From Zeugodacus cucurbitae (taxonomy: Eukaryota > Arthropoda > Insecta > Diptera > Tephritidae), in assembly GCF_028554725.1 (NCBI RefSeq), contig NC_071668.1, positions 50,015,732 to 50,079,731 on the forward strand: a DNA stretch of 64,000 nt, in the 5' to 3' direction. The first letter of the stretch is position 1, and every line of letters starts with the position of its first letter. Made by a program: the position numbers and the translations under genes. Below the pieces are notes generated by a model. It searched no databases. It was not told the origin of the DNA and saw only the letters and a program-made list of their open reading frames with translations. Below are positions 46,916-58,797 of the stretch, one piece after another.

Positions 46916-47233
46916 GAACCCTATTTTGTATTGCCGAATGTAACTGTACCGTTATTCTAGAGCAGGAATGAGAGGAGACCTTGTCTAGCTTTCGTACTAA
47001 TTGTAAATATATTCCAAACATTCATTCGTTCTGATTGTCATTGATTATTTCTGTCAAAACTCTCAGAAAAAAAAACGTACTTGTAAATTTAATATTCGCA
47101 TGAGCTTAATTTTAGAAAGAAATGGGGGAACCATGTTCATTCATTTAATACGCTTAATATTAACTAAGCACTTTCTTTAGCGAATTAGATACCTACACAT
47201 TAACGCACTTTAAATTAGTTGTCTATATACCCG

Positions 47234-47375
47234 TTATATTCGCGTGTATTGGTTACATATTCTCTTGTACATGATACTCTCATAAATTCCAACCGAGAGG
47301 CCCAATCTTCGTTGTTCGAGCGTACGTCTGTTCATTATGAATTGACAAACCAAACTGTCAAAAAGATCAATTTTT
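47234..47375 (-). mobile_element. DD41D-like mariner 5' coding scrap (unit 1)
   Basis: The minus strand reads MNRRTLEQRRLGLSVGIYES. This is close to the start of the rosa-type transposase and is preceded by a TTTGACAG-containing leader like that of the intact copy. The rest is missing. The unit 2 copy is at 54,387-54,528. Confidence 0.45.
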
Positions 47376-47424
47376 TTGCAAACGAAATGTTTTAATAATA
47401 CTGTTACTTGAAGCAAATGCCAAG

Positions 47425-47571
47425 AAAAATTGCCCTATAGTAATATTAGGGGTTAGAAGAATTACTGGGTTTTACCACAATATTGCATTTTTAGTCAATG
47501 AAAATTGCCCTATAGTAATATTAGGGGTTAGAAGAATTACTGAGTTTTACCACAATATTGCATTAGTCAAT
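47425..47571 (+). repeat. About 76-bp tandem direct repeat (unit 1)
   Basis: Two near-identical units, each starting AAAATTGCCCTATAGTAATA, at 47,425-47,500 and 47,501-47,571. The second lacks a few bases near its end. Also present in unit 2 at 54,578-54,724. Confidence 0.85.
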
Positions 47572-48299
47572 GACATGACAAAGCGATAAGACATGACGAA
47601 TGTTTTAAAAGTGAAATAATGGATAACCTTTTTGATAATCGGTTTATATTCCGGCAACTTACTGGCGTTGTAAATTTATCAAAGCAAATGGTTTACCAGC
47701 CTTATCTAAAGGAAAGAGCATTATCCTCCGAAAGCATTATAGCGTTTTTAGACAGCTGCTAATTCATAAATTAACCGACCCCTGCTCGATTAAAACGCTT
47801 ATTAAGACCGATTTACCATACAAAATAAAATCTACATTTATTTTTAATTGAATTTTAGTCGACTTGAAAATCAAATGCAACTCTGCGACAAAGACGTACG
47901 ATATACGTTCTTCGCTTGCGTTTGGCTGATTTTTTTTATAAAAAAAGCTACGGTAGATGTCGCTCATCTGATGAAACTTACCAACTTCTTATGCAAAGCA
48001 AAAACAACAAGTAAGGAAGGGCTAAGTTCGAGAAAAGGCTAAGTTGAAGAAATTTTATTTACCCATAAATTCGGCATAAAGTTTAATATTAGGTCTTCTG
48101 TCGTTTTTTTTGTATAAAAACGGTTACAAACGTCGATGTTACAAATGTCGATGAGCCTTAGCCGCACTTTTCTTGGAATTAATAAAGAAAAAATAAAAAT
48201 TTCCAGCAAATGTCGAGAATTCGGCTCAAAAGGTGACATTTTCAGTTGAGAATAAGTTTGGGATGCAAACAGATCTCTACAAATATTTTGTTGGGTTAA

Positions 48300-49528
48300 T
48301 GTTGACAGGCTGGGATGTTGGAGGATGGAATCATGTGTGGGAGTTCACGTAAGTGAGGAAAGTTTTTGATTGACATTCACTTGGGAGTTGCCAGAAACGA
48401 TTCTTCTCCACATGATTCAAGCAGCTCACGACTTCCGGTTTTAGACCAAGTATCCTCTGGGTAGCCAACAAACATCCGTTTGAAGGCGAGCTAAAGTGAG
48501 AAGGCGAACTAGCTTCTGCGGTTGTGCGTAGGGCTTGGGACCCACTACATAAAAACGGAGTACCAATGAAAAATCGAAAAAGAAAGCCTCGGATGAGACA
48601 CCCCCCTTTTGATGACGACCTCTGCAAACGTTTTAAGGATAATGATATAAGGGCTTGCACCTGGAATGTCCGGACCCTTAATTGGGAAGGTGCCTCTGCC
48701 CAGCTGGTTGATGTCCTCATACGACTAAAGGCTGACATCACCGCCATCCAAGAAGTGCGATGGACGGGACAAGTACGGAAAAAGGTGGGTCCTTGTGACA
48801 TCTACTACAGCGGCCATATAAAGGAGCGCAAATTTGGTGTTGGTTTTGTGGTGGGAGAGAGACTCCGTCGCCGAGTTCTGGCATTCACTCCGGTGCTTTC
48901 TATGAGCGCCTAGAACGCACCTATGAGCGCTGCCCCGCCACGATGTGAAAATCGTGCTTGGCGATTTTAACGCCAGGGTGGGTAAAGAAGGTGTCTTTGG
49001 CACAACAGTCGGAAAATTCAGCCACCATGTCGAAACATCGCCAAACGGCCTGAGGCTGATCGACTTCGCTGGGGCCCGAAATATGGTCGTCTGTAGTACC
49101 AGATTCCAGAGTAAGAAAATACATCAAGCTACTTGGCTGTCTCCTAATCGAAACACGCGTAACAAAATCCATCACGTTGTGATAGACGGAAGACATGTCT
49201 CCAGTGTTTTAGACGTGCGTACGCTCCGAGGACCAAATATAGACTCGGACCATTATCTGGTTGCAGCGAAGATACGCACCCGCCTCTGTGCAGCAAAGAA
49301 CGCCCGTCAACAAACACAAGTAAGGTTTGACGTCGAAAAGCTGAGGGAACTGTGGGACGGCATATCAAACTCACTGCGTACCGCTGCAACTGAAACCATT
49401 GGCTTTCGGGAAAGTCAAAAAAACAGCAGGTACGATGAGGAATGCCGTTTCGCAGCGGAGAGGAAACAGACTGCCTACCTCGCAACGTTGCAAATAATCA
49501 TAACACGTGAGGGAACTGAGTGTAAAAA
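48300..49528 (+). mobile_element. RTE LINE 5' fragment: leader plus endonuclease (unit 1)
   Basis: Leader from about 48,300, endonuclease frames at 48,524-48,913 and 48,945-49,535, then an abrupt end after YLATLQ, about 200 bp before the position where the reverse transcriptase would begin. Loss of the 3' rather than the 5' part is the reverse of normal LINE truncation. Confidence 0.85.
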
Positions 49529-49535
49529 GATCTGA
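48524..49535 (+). pseudogene. RTE apurinic-like endonuclease domain, frameshifted (unit 1)
   Basis: The domain nicks target DNA to prime reverse transcription. Visible parts are RACTWNVRTLN (with Asn), DITAIQEVRWTG (catalytic Glu), IYYSGH and GVGFVV. After a frameshift and small loss at about 48,910-48,945 come VKIVLGDFNARVGKEG (catalytic Asp/Asn), NRNTRNKIHHVVIDGR and TLRGPNIDSDHYLVAAKIRT (catalytic Asp-His). The following linker (QTQVRFDVEKLRELWDGIS) lacks 81 bp found in the 40.4-kb copy. Such frames are often mis-annotated as craniofacial development protein 2-like. The last codons before the stop are not RTE but IR-R sequence. Confidence 0.85.
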
Positions 49536-50315
49536 GTGCAGCTTCCTTCTGCTATTTTTTCTGTAAAATTTAGTGTTTCTGATGTTTATCATTAGAGAGT
49601 TAACTCACTTTTAGTAATTTTCAACCTAACCTTTGTATGGGCGGTGGGCGTGGTTATTATCCGATTTCAACTATTTTCATGGTGTGTGGTGGGGTACGTA
49701 AGAGAAACAACTGCAGAAAGTTTGCTTTATATAGCTTCATTGGTTTGCGATATATATATACAAATAACCGATTTGGGGCGGGCCACGCCCTTTTTCTCCA
49801 AAAAATTACATCCAGATATGCCCCTTCCAAGTGCGATCCTTTATTCTAAATTTTACTGTTATAACTTATTTACAGCTTAGTTATGACACTTTATGTGTTT
49901 TTGGTTTTCGACATTTTGTGGGCGTGGCAATGGTCAACTTTTTTTTGCCCATTCGAAAGTAAACCCTCTCACGGTCCCAAGGAACATGTGTTCCAAGTTT
50001 TATTAAGATATCACAATTTTTACTCTAGTTATCGCTGGCACGGACAGACGGACAGACATCCGGATTTCAACTCCACTCGACACCCAGATCATTTATATGT
50101 ATATAACCCCATATCTTACTCTTGTATTTCTTGGTGACACAGACACAAACCTTTATGTGAACAAAACTATAATACTCTCTTAGCAACTTTTGTTGCGAGA
50201 GTATAAAAATGTACAGCTGATCGGTTATCGAGTAGCCGGCAGTATAAAAGGCAAAAAAGGGTTTCTCAATAAAAATATTTATTGATCAATTAATTTGGCT
50301 GTTTAAAAACGCTTT

Positions 50316-51644
50316 TACCCTCCGAGAGCATTTGAAACTACTTATGGTCTGGTGATACTAAACACAGAACCACATCCAGGGTTGCATTCATTACCGCCAT
50401 TAAAAATCTTTTGATTTTGGATTAATTACTGTTATAAGTATCCAAACTGGAACTTCATCAATCTTTATTGAATTCTTATTATTATTTCTTAATTGTTTTG
50501 TTTTGAAATTTTTAATTAGTTCATGTATTAGATACTACAACTATGCGTTTTTCATTTAACTTTTATTGTTACAGCTTGTTGTTTTTGTGTCATGTTGAAC
50601 TTATGGTCTAAAAATGCTTACTGTTTTAGTTTTCAATATACACGACGAACAAATTCCAAAATAATTGAGCCTTCATTAAAATATCTTTTAAGTAATTGGT
50701 AAAAATTGTTTTTGTTTTCCCTTCCACAATTTTTTTTATAGCTAAATTGTATGTGTGTGTAAGTATATGTCATATGATTTCTGGTTAATTTTATGTAAAT
50801 CTAAATATTTTTGAAATATATTATAAATGACGCACAATTTCAGTTAATTTTTTTATTTAAGTATTTTTTGTAATTTGCGGATTTCTCTTATTAAATTTAT
50901 TTCATTTTTTGTGTTTGTTGTTTGCTCATTGTCGTTATTTATAAGATATAAACTTCGATTAATTGTTAAAATTTATTGATTATTTTTTCAAACTTACAAC
51001 AGTTAATGCGCGTTGTATTAATTTGCTTTATTTTTTAGCTTTTTCAAAAATTTGTCACTTTTAAATTTTGTTTTTAATTTCTGCTTAAATACACTTACAT
51101 ACAGATCTAGTTCAAAAGTTTGTAAATTTTCGTAAAAAAATTGACGCTTTAAAATTGATTTCGAGGGTTAATCGCAAATTGTCGGTTTTGGCTGCTACCA
51201 AACTGTCTAATTTTATTATTTGTTGGCATACATGCAGGGACTGCTGGTATAATGGTTAACTATATTTATTAATAATGCATTGACTTCTTTACCTTATTTA
51301 CCACAATGAACGGTTATAACGTTTTCTTTCATAATATGTACACACATACAGTCTATAAGATAACTATGTAACTTGTCAATATGTTCAGTTAATAATATTG
51401 ATATTTTGTTTTAGTTTTTGATATTTGATTTTTAAATGCAAATAATTAAATGCTTTTAAACACTTTGCTCTGTGTTGGTATATACACAATATTAAAAAAA
51501 AAAATATTCGTTCGTTTATATTTATGATAATTAAATTCTTCATTTGTAGATTTAACTAATTAACAGTGTGTTTCTTATGCTTATAAATATGTATATGTAT
51601 TATTCAAATAATCTAATGCAGTATCTTTTGCCTTAATTCTACCC
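50316..51644. other. AT-rich stretch closing unit 1
   Basis: Extremely AT-rich, no open frame, no recognisable repeat; repeated at 57,470-58,797. Confidence 0.5.
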
Positions 51645-52092
51645 GAAATTCATACACAGTTTGGAAGCTTTGGTATGTCAAAGCTTCATGTGCTTCGAAA
51701 AGAATGTATAAACTTACAACATTCACAATAACATATGCTGTATAACAGTATAACGAAAAATTTTGCGGTTTTATCGGATAACTGAAGTCGCAACAATCTC
51801 TAGTAATTTCTTTGAGTAGATTCTTAAATATTTAAAAACGTGTCAACCATGGCAGAAATTAAAATTACCTCTATACAATTGGTGGCGCAAATTCTTTGCT
51901 TTATGCTGCAACGCAATTCCGCTTATGGGGATGTGGCAATTCCGTTGCCGTTTTTTCTTCCATTTCAGGAAACTTTTCACTCTTGAATGATTTTTTTTTG
52001 TAGCTGCAGCTCATCTTGTTTCTTATTTTTAATATAGTCTAGCAAACCAGCATTTCACTTCTAAAAATAGATCCGTACAAAGGAGCTATGTA

Positions 52093-52303
52093 AACGTGTC
52101 TGTCCGTAATCTGAAATTTATTCGAATCCTGTATGATAAACTTAGAAGTAATGATATGGTCAGAAACTCATCTAATAAATAATATACCGGTATATAGACC
52201 CTATTTTAGGAATCACCTTGATGAAAAGGCACTTTATGGAACACCAGTGTTGGTTAGAAATCGATTAAACCACCATATACCTCATACAAATAATTATATG
52301 TGC
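52093..52303 (+). pseudogene. Jockey-like LINE endonuclease scrap (unit 2)
   Basis: Duplicate of 44,940-45,150; the SETHL and NRLNHHIP motifs are unchanged. Confidence 0.6.
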
Positions 52304-52632
52304 ATATACTTTTTTCAAAAAAACTAAAACATTAGAAAATTGCAAAATGTTTCTGAGTAAGCAGGTTTGTTATTACTATTATAACCGATAAAACGATATG
52401 AAAAATTATAAAACAAAAAAAAAAATTAAAAGTATAAAACATAATTTAAGTTTAGGCTTATAGTAAATATTTATAAGTGTACTTTACTACTCTTACCACT
52501 AAACCTTTTACATTTGAGTTTAACTGACAGAAATGTTTATTTTAATAGTCAGTAGTATTGTCCTTATATTTTAAAATTAAATTATGCCGCTTAATCAGAG
52601 AATTAACTAATGACTGTAGAATAGTTATGTAA

Positions 52633-53263
52633 ATATTTGCAAATTCTTGCTCTATGGCTAACTTAAGGTGACGTACTGTCTCAAACTGCTTTCCGTTTTG
52701 GAAAACAGTAGCAGAGATGACCCCCAGAGATCCTCAATAGGATTTAGGTTCGAACTCAAAGCTGCACATTGTAATACGGGAATTTTCCGGTCGTTAAATA
52801 TGTTCTTCGTGTGCATTGAAGTGTTATCCTGCTGATATATCCAGTTATATGTCATAAATATTTCCTGCAAATTTTGTTAACTCGCTGTCCATAAATATTA
52901 GCATTCATTTGAGTCTATCTAAAATATGTAGACGTCTTTCCACTGCACCAAAATGCAGCCCATGAAATCAAGGTACCGCTTCCAAAACATCGCTTGTAGC
53001 AGGACCGTCGTTCCTGGTGCGAATCTCTCCAATATTTCTTTCAATGATCTGGGACGACCAAATTTAATTTTTTTCGTCCCTAAAGACTCTATTCCATCAC
53101 TCAGCGGCCCAGAATTGGCATTTATTTGCAAACCTAAAATGTGCTTTATTGTGCCTTTCTTTAGCGTTGGTTTAGGTACCGTGGAGGTGTGATATACATT
53201 TTCGATATTGCTTGGGTTTAGACGTATTTGGAACCGCTTTTATGTATTTCTATAATTATTCCT
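52633..53263 (-). pseudogene. Tc1-like transposase relic (unit 2)
   Basis: Duplicate of 45,480-46,110. A T-to-G change near 52,954 opens the upstream frame a little further but does not restore the gene. Confidence 0.72.
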
Positions 53264-54002
53264 TGTCCCTTGGCAGACTAACTATTACCAAGAGGCATTT
53301 AGTTTTACAAACAAATTTACAAACGCAAAAAGATTTTGCCGCTACACTATCAGCAAGAAAGATCAGCTAAACTGATTTTGCACTTAAAAATATTTACTAT
53401 GCAATACCCAATTCACAAGTATATTCTTAATGTAACGGTACAACGAACGAGAAAAGTATCAACCTTTTATTCTACATTTACCGAAATATAAAAAATTACA
53501 TTGAACAAGAAATATAAACAATAACAAAAATGCACATATAAATATTTGTAAGAGGTATTAGAACCTCATGTCGCAGTTACAAACGACAACATATCTAACT
53601 AAATCACGGTGGGGACTTTAACTTGGCGGCTATATACTGTCCACATTGTTTAAAATTACAAACTTCTTTATAAAAGGTGATCTAGAGGCAAATGACACAT
53701 AAATCGCTTCTTTTCCACTCAACTTCAGCTGAATTCTGCTGTACGTAAATTAAGAAAAGAACTAAATAGCTTTTCCCACCCGAAAATAATATACATACAT
53801 AATACTAAAGCACAATTTCGGATTTCGTGCAAAACATGGCACTATAGAGCAAGTATGTAAATAGAATAAACTTCCGGTGAAATTGAATATAATGTCAAAC
53901 TGTGAGTTTTCGTGGAAATAGGATACTCAAGCTATATCTTCTTCTATCGTCCAAATACCCAATATAATAATGAAATCGGTTTACACTTATAAATAATAAT
54001 AG

Positions 54003-54068
54003 CTGAAAATGTTTCCATACCTTTTAGCATTGCAACCGGACTTAGCCTTTCCTTATTAGTCGAAGAAT
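54003..54068 (-). mobile_element. IR-R 5'-end scrap (unit 2)
   Basis: Duplicate of 46,850-46,915. Confidence 0.5.
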
Positions 54069-54386
54069 GAACCCTATTTTGTATTGCCGAATGTAACTGT
54101 ACCGTTATTCTAGAGCAGGAATGAGAGGAGACCTTGTCTAGCTTTCGTACTAATTGTAAATATATTCCAAACATTCATTCGTTCTGATTGTCATTGATTA
54201 TTTCTGTCAAAACTCTCAGAAAAAAAAACGTACTTGTAAATTTAATATTCGCATGAGCTTAATTTTAGAAAGAAATGGGGGAACCATGTTCATTCATTTA
54301 ATACGCTTAATATTAACTAAGCACTTTCTTTAGCGAATTAGATACCTACACATTAACGCACTTTAAATTAGTTGTCTATATACCCG

Positions 54387-54528
54387 TTATATTCGCGTGT
54401 ATTGGTTACATATTCTCTTGTACATGATACTCTCATAAATTCCAACCGAGAGGCCCAATCTTCGTTGTTCGAGCGTACGTCTGTTCATTATGAATTGACA
54501 AACCAAACTGTCAAAAAGATCAATTTTT
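54387..54528 (-). mobile_element. DD41D-like mariner 5' coding scrap (unit 2)
   Basis: Duplicate of 47,234-47,375, frame start MNRRTLEQRR. Confidence 0.45.
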
Positions 54529-54577
54529 GTGCAAACGAAATGTTTTAATAATACTGTTACTTGAAGCAAATGCCAAG

Positions 54578-54724
54578 AAAAATTGCCCTATAGTAATATT
54601 AGGGGTTAGAAGAATTACTGGGTTTTACCACAATATTGCATTTTTAGTCAATGAAAATTGCCCTATAGTAATATTAGGGGTTAGAAGAATTACTGAGTTT
54701 TACCACAATATTGCATTAGTCAAT
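54578..54724 (+). repeat. About 76-bp tandem direct repeat (unit 2)
   Basis: Duplicate of 47,425-47,571. Confidence 0.85.
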
Positions 54725-55453
54725 GACATGACAAAGCGATAAGACATGACGAATGTTTTAAAAGTGAAATAATGGATAACCTTTTTGATAATCGGTTTAT
54801 ATTCCGGCAACTTACTGGCGTTGTAAATTTATCAAAGCAAATGGTTTACCAGCCTTATCTAAAGGAAAGAGCATTATCCTCCGAAAGCATTATAGCGTTT
54901 TTAGACAGCTGCTAATTCATAAATTAACCGACCCCTGCTCGATTAAAACGCTTATTAAGACCGATTTACCATACAAAATAAAATCTACATTTATTTTTAA
55001 TTGAATTTTAGTCGACTTGAAAATCAAATGCAACTCTGCGACAAAGACGTACGATATACGTTCTTCGCTTGCGTTTGGCTGATTTTTTTTATAAAAAAAG
55101 CTACGGTAGATGTCGCTCATCTGATGAAACTTACCAACTTCTTATGCAAAGCAAAAACAACAAGTAAGGAAGGGCTAAGTTCGAGAAAAGGCTAAGTTGA
55201 AGAAATTTTATTTACCCATAAATTCGGCATAAAGTTTAATATTAGGTCTTCTGCCGTTTTTTTTTGTATAAAAACGGTTACAAACGGCGATGTTACAAAT
55301 GTCGATGAGCCTTAGCCGCACTTTTCTTGGAATTAATAAAGAAAAAATAAAAATTTCCAGCAAATGTCGAGAATTCGGCTCAAAAGGTGACATTTTCAGT
55401 TGAGAATAAGTTTGGGATGCAAACAGATCTCTACAAATATTTTGTTGGGTTAA

Positions 55454-56682
55454 TGTTGACAGGCTGGGATGTTGGAGGATGGAATCATGTGTGGGAGTTC
55501 ACGTAAGTGAGGAAAGTTTTTGATTGACATTCACTTGGGAGTTGCCAGAAACGATTCTTCTCCACATGATTCAAGCAGCTCACGACTTCCGGTTTTAGAC
55601 CAAGTATCCTCTGGGTAGCCAACAAACATCCGTTTGAAGGCGAGCTAAAGTGAGAAGGCGAACTAGCTTCTGCGGTTGTGCGTAGGGCTTGGGACCCACT
55701 ACATAAAAACGGAGTACCAATGAAAAATCGAAAAAGAAAGCCTCGGATGAGACACCCCCCTTTTGATGACGACCTCTGCAAACGTTTTAAGGATAATGAT
55801 ATAAGGGCTTGCACCTGGAATGTCCGGACCCTTAATTGGGAAGGTGCCTCTGCCCAGCTGGTTGATGTCCTCATACGACTAAAGGCTGACATCACCGCCA
55901 TCCAAGAAGTGCGATGGACGGGACAAGTACGGAAAAAGGTGGGTCCTTGTGACATCTACTACAGCGGCCATATAAAGGAGCGCAAATTTGGTGTTGGTTT
56001 TGTGGTGGGAGAGAGACTCCGTCGCCGAGTTCTGGCATTCACTCCGGTGCTTTCTATGAGCGCCTAGAACGCACCTATGAGCGCTGCCCCGCCACGATGT
56101 GAAAATCGTGCTTGGCGATTTTAACGCCAGGGTGGGTAAAGAAGGTGTCTTTGGCACAACAGTCGGAAAATTCAGCCACCATGTCGAAACATCGCCAAAC
56201 GGCCTGAGGCTGATCGACTTCGCTGGGGCCCGAAATATGGTCGTCTGTAGTACCAGATTCCAGAGTAAGAAAATACATCAAGCTACTTGGCTGTCTCCTA
56301 ATCGAAACACGCGTAACAAAATCCATCACGTTGTGATAGACGGAAGACATGTCTCCAGTGTTTTAGACGTGCGTACGCTCCGAGGACCAAATATAGACTC
56401 GGACCATTATCTGGTTGCAGCGAAGATACGCACCCGCCTCTGTGCAGCAAAGAACGCCCGTCAACAAACACAAGTAAGGTTTGACGTCGAAAAGCTGAGG
56501 GAACTGTGGGACGGCATATCAAACTCACTGCGTACCGCTGCAACTGAAACCATTGGCTTTCGGGAAAGTCAAAAAAACAGCAGGTACGATGAGGAATGCC
56601 GTTTCGCAGCGGAGAGGAAACAGACTGCCTACCTCGCAACGTTGCAAATAATCATAACACGTGAGGGAACTGAGTGTAAAAA
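55454..56682 (+). mobile_element. RTE LINE 5' fragment (unit 2)
   Basis: Duplicate of 48,300-49,528, with the same 3' break point. Confidence 0.85.
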
Positions 56683-56689
56683 GATCTGA
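55678..56689 (+). pseudogene. RTE endonuclease domain, frameshifted (unit 2)
   Basis: Both halves are identical in protein sequence to those of unit 1 (48,524-49,535), with the same frameshift near 56,065-56,100. The frameshift therefore predates the duplication. Confidence 0.85.
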
Positions 56690-57469
56690 GTGCAGCTTCC
56701 TTCTGCTATTTTTTCTGTAAAATTTAGTGTTTCTGATGTTTATCATTAGAGAGTTAACTCACTTTTAGTAATTTTCAACCTAACCTTTGTATGGGCGGTG
56801 GGCGTGGTTATTATCCGATTTCAACTATTTTCATGGTGTGTGGTGGGGTACGTAAGAGAATCAACTGCAGAAAGTTTGCTTTATATAGCTTCATTGGTTT
56901 GCGATATATATATACAAATAACCGATTTGGGGCGGGCCACGCCCTTTTTCTCCAAAAAATTACATCCAGATATGCCCCTTCCAAGTGCGATCCTTTATTC
57001 TAAATTTTACTGTTATAACTTATTTACAGCTTAGTTATGACACTTTATGTGTTTTTGGTTTTCGACATTTTGTGGGCGTGGCAATGGTCAACTTTTTTTT
57101 GCCCATTCGAAAGTAAACCCTCTCACGGTCCCAAGGAACATGTGTTCCAAGTTTTATTAAGATATCACAATTTTTACTCTAGTTATCGCTGGCACGGACA
57201 GACGGACAGACATCCGGATTTCAACTCCACTCGACACCCAGATAATTTATATGTATATAACCCCATATCTTACTCTTGTATTTCTTGGTGACACAGACAC
57301 AAACCTTTATGTGAACAAAACTATAATACTCTCTTAGCAACTTTTGTTGCGAGAGTATAAAAATGTACAGCTGATCGGTTATCGAGTAGCCGGCAGTATA
57401 AAAGGCAAAAAAGGGTTTCTCAATAAAAATATTTATTGATCAATTAATTTGGCTGTTTAAAAACGCTTT

Positions 57470-58797
57470 TACCCTCCGAGAGCATTTGAAACTACTTATA
57501 GTCTGGTGATACTAAACACAGAACCACATCCAGGGTTGCATTCATTACCGCCATTAAAAATCTTTTGATTTTGGATTAATTACTGTTATAAGTATCCAAA
57601 CTGGAACTTCATCAATCTTTATTGAATTCTTATTATTATTTCTTAATTGTTTTGTTTTGAAATTTTTAATTAGTTCATGTATTAGATACTACAACTATGC
57701 GTTTTTCATTTAACTTTTATTGTTACAGCTTGTTGTTTTTGTGTCATGTTGAACTTATGGTCTAAAAATGCTTACTGTTTTAGTTTTCAATATACACGAC
57801 GAACAAATTCCAAAATAATTGAGCCTTCATTAAAATATCTTTTAAGTAATTGGTAAAAATTGTTTTTGTTTTCCCTTCCACAATTTTTTTTATAGCTAAA
57901 TTGTATGTGTGTGTAAGTATATGTCATATGATTTCTGGTTAATTTTATGTAAATCTAAATATTTTTGAAATATATTATAAATGACGCACAATTTCAGTTA
58001 ATTTTTTTATTTAAGTATTTTTTGTAATTTGCGGATTTCTCTTATTAAATTTATTTCATTTTTTGTGTTTGTTGTTTGCTCATTGTCGTTATTTATAAGA
58101 TATAAACTTCGATTAATTGTTAAAATTTATTGATTATTTTTTCAAACTTACAACAGTTAATGCGCGTTGTATTAATTTGCTTTATTTTTTAGCTTTTTCA
58201 AAAATTTGTCACTTTTAAATTTTGTTTTTAATTTCTGCTTAAATACACTTACATACAGATCTAGTTCAAAAGTTTGTAAATTTTCGTAAAAAAATTGACG
58301 CTTTAAAATTGATTTCGAGGGTTAATCGCAAATTGTCGGTTTTGGCTGCTACCAAACTGTCTAATTTTATTATTTGTTGGCATACATGCAGGGACTGCTG
58401 GTATAATGGTTAACTATATTTATTAATAATGCATTGACTTCTTTACCTTATTTACCACAATGAACGGTTATAACGTTTTCTTTCATAATATGTACACACA
58501 TACAGTCTATAAGATAGCTATGTAACTTGTCAATATGTTCAGTTAATAATATTGATATTTTGTTTTAGTTTTTGATATTTGATTTTTAAATGCAAATAAT
58601 TAAATGCTTTTAAACACTTTGCTCTGTGTTGGTATATACACAATATTAAAAAAAAAATATTCGTTCGTTTATATTTATGATAATTAAATTCTTCATTTGT
58701 AGATTTAACTAATTAACAGTGTGTTTCTTATGCTTATAAATATGTATATGTATTATTCAAATAATCTAATGCAGTATCTTTTGTCTTAATTCTACCC
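57470..58797. other. AT-rich stretch closing unit 2
   Basis: Duplicate of 50,316-51,644; no gene. Confidence 0.5.

Larger units (their letters stand above)
48009..50207 (+). mobile_element. IR-R repeat copy F carrying RTE sequence (unit 1)
   Basis: The left end ACAAGTAAGGAAGGGCTAAG and right end TTGCGAGAGTATAAAA are both present. The middle, where copy A has its 3.2-3.55 kb segment, is replaced by the RTE 5' fragment. IR-R similarity resumes at about 49,529 (GATCTGAGTGCAGC). Confidence 0.85.
47740..50315 (+). repeat. Family N repeat split by an insertion (unit 1)
   Basis: The left part (47,740-47,945) and right part (50,255-50,315) together match the uninterrupted repeat at 4.93-5.25 kb. 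The outer motifs AGCGTTTTTAGACAGC and GCTGTTTAAAAACGCT are inverted. The insertion is the IR-R/RTE chimera plus some 60-bp stretches I cannot assign. Confidence 0.6.
44492..51644 (+). repeat. Tandem duplication unit 1 (7,153 bp)
   Basis: First of two head-to-tail units. The unit starts GAAATTCATACACAGTTTGG (44,492) and ends TTAATTCTACCC (51,644). I see 12 substitutions and 2 one-base length changes against unit 2. The contents are relics only. Confidence 0.95.
55162..57361 (+). mobile_element. IR-R repeat copy G carrying RTE sequence (unit 2)
   Basis: Duplicate of 48,009-50,207, one base longer in a T run near 55,258. Confidence 0.85.
54893..57469 (+). repeat. Family N repeat split by an insertion (unit 2)
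   Basis: Duplicate of 47,740-50,315, with the same insertion, so the insertion is older than the tandem duplication. Confidence 0.6.
51645..58797 (+). repeat. Tandem duplication unit 2 (7,153 bp)
   Basis: Begins directly after unit 1 at GAAATTCATACACAG and ends TTAATTCTACCC at 58,797, where the two right flanks diverge (GATTATGATA instead of GAAATTCATA). Offset is 7,153 bp in most of the unit and 7,154 bp between a one-base insertion near 55,258 and a one-base loss near 58,655. Confidence 0.95.

Noticed and set aside
47425..47571. Possible CRISPR-like array
   Set aside because: Only two units, directly adjacent and without spacers, in animal DNA.
47764..48042. Overlapping plus and minus frames in family N as a host gene
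   Set aside because: The same sequence occurs at 4.93-5.25 kb and in the second unit as a repeat, and it is broken by an insertion.
48331..48801. 156-codon minus frame (and its copy at 55,485-55,955) opposite the RTE endonuclease
   Set aside because: Pure antisense shadow of the RTE coding strand.
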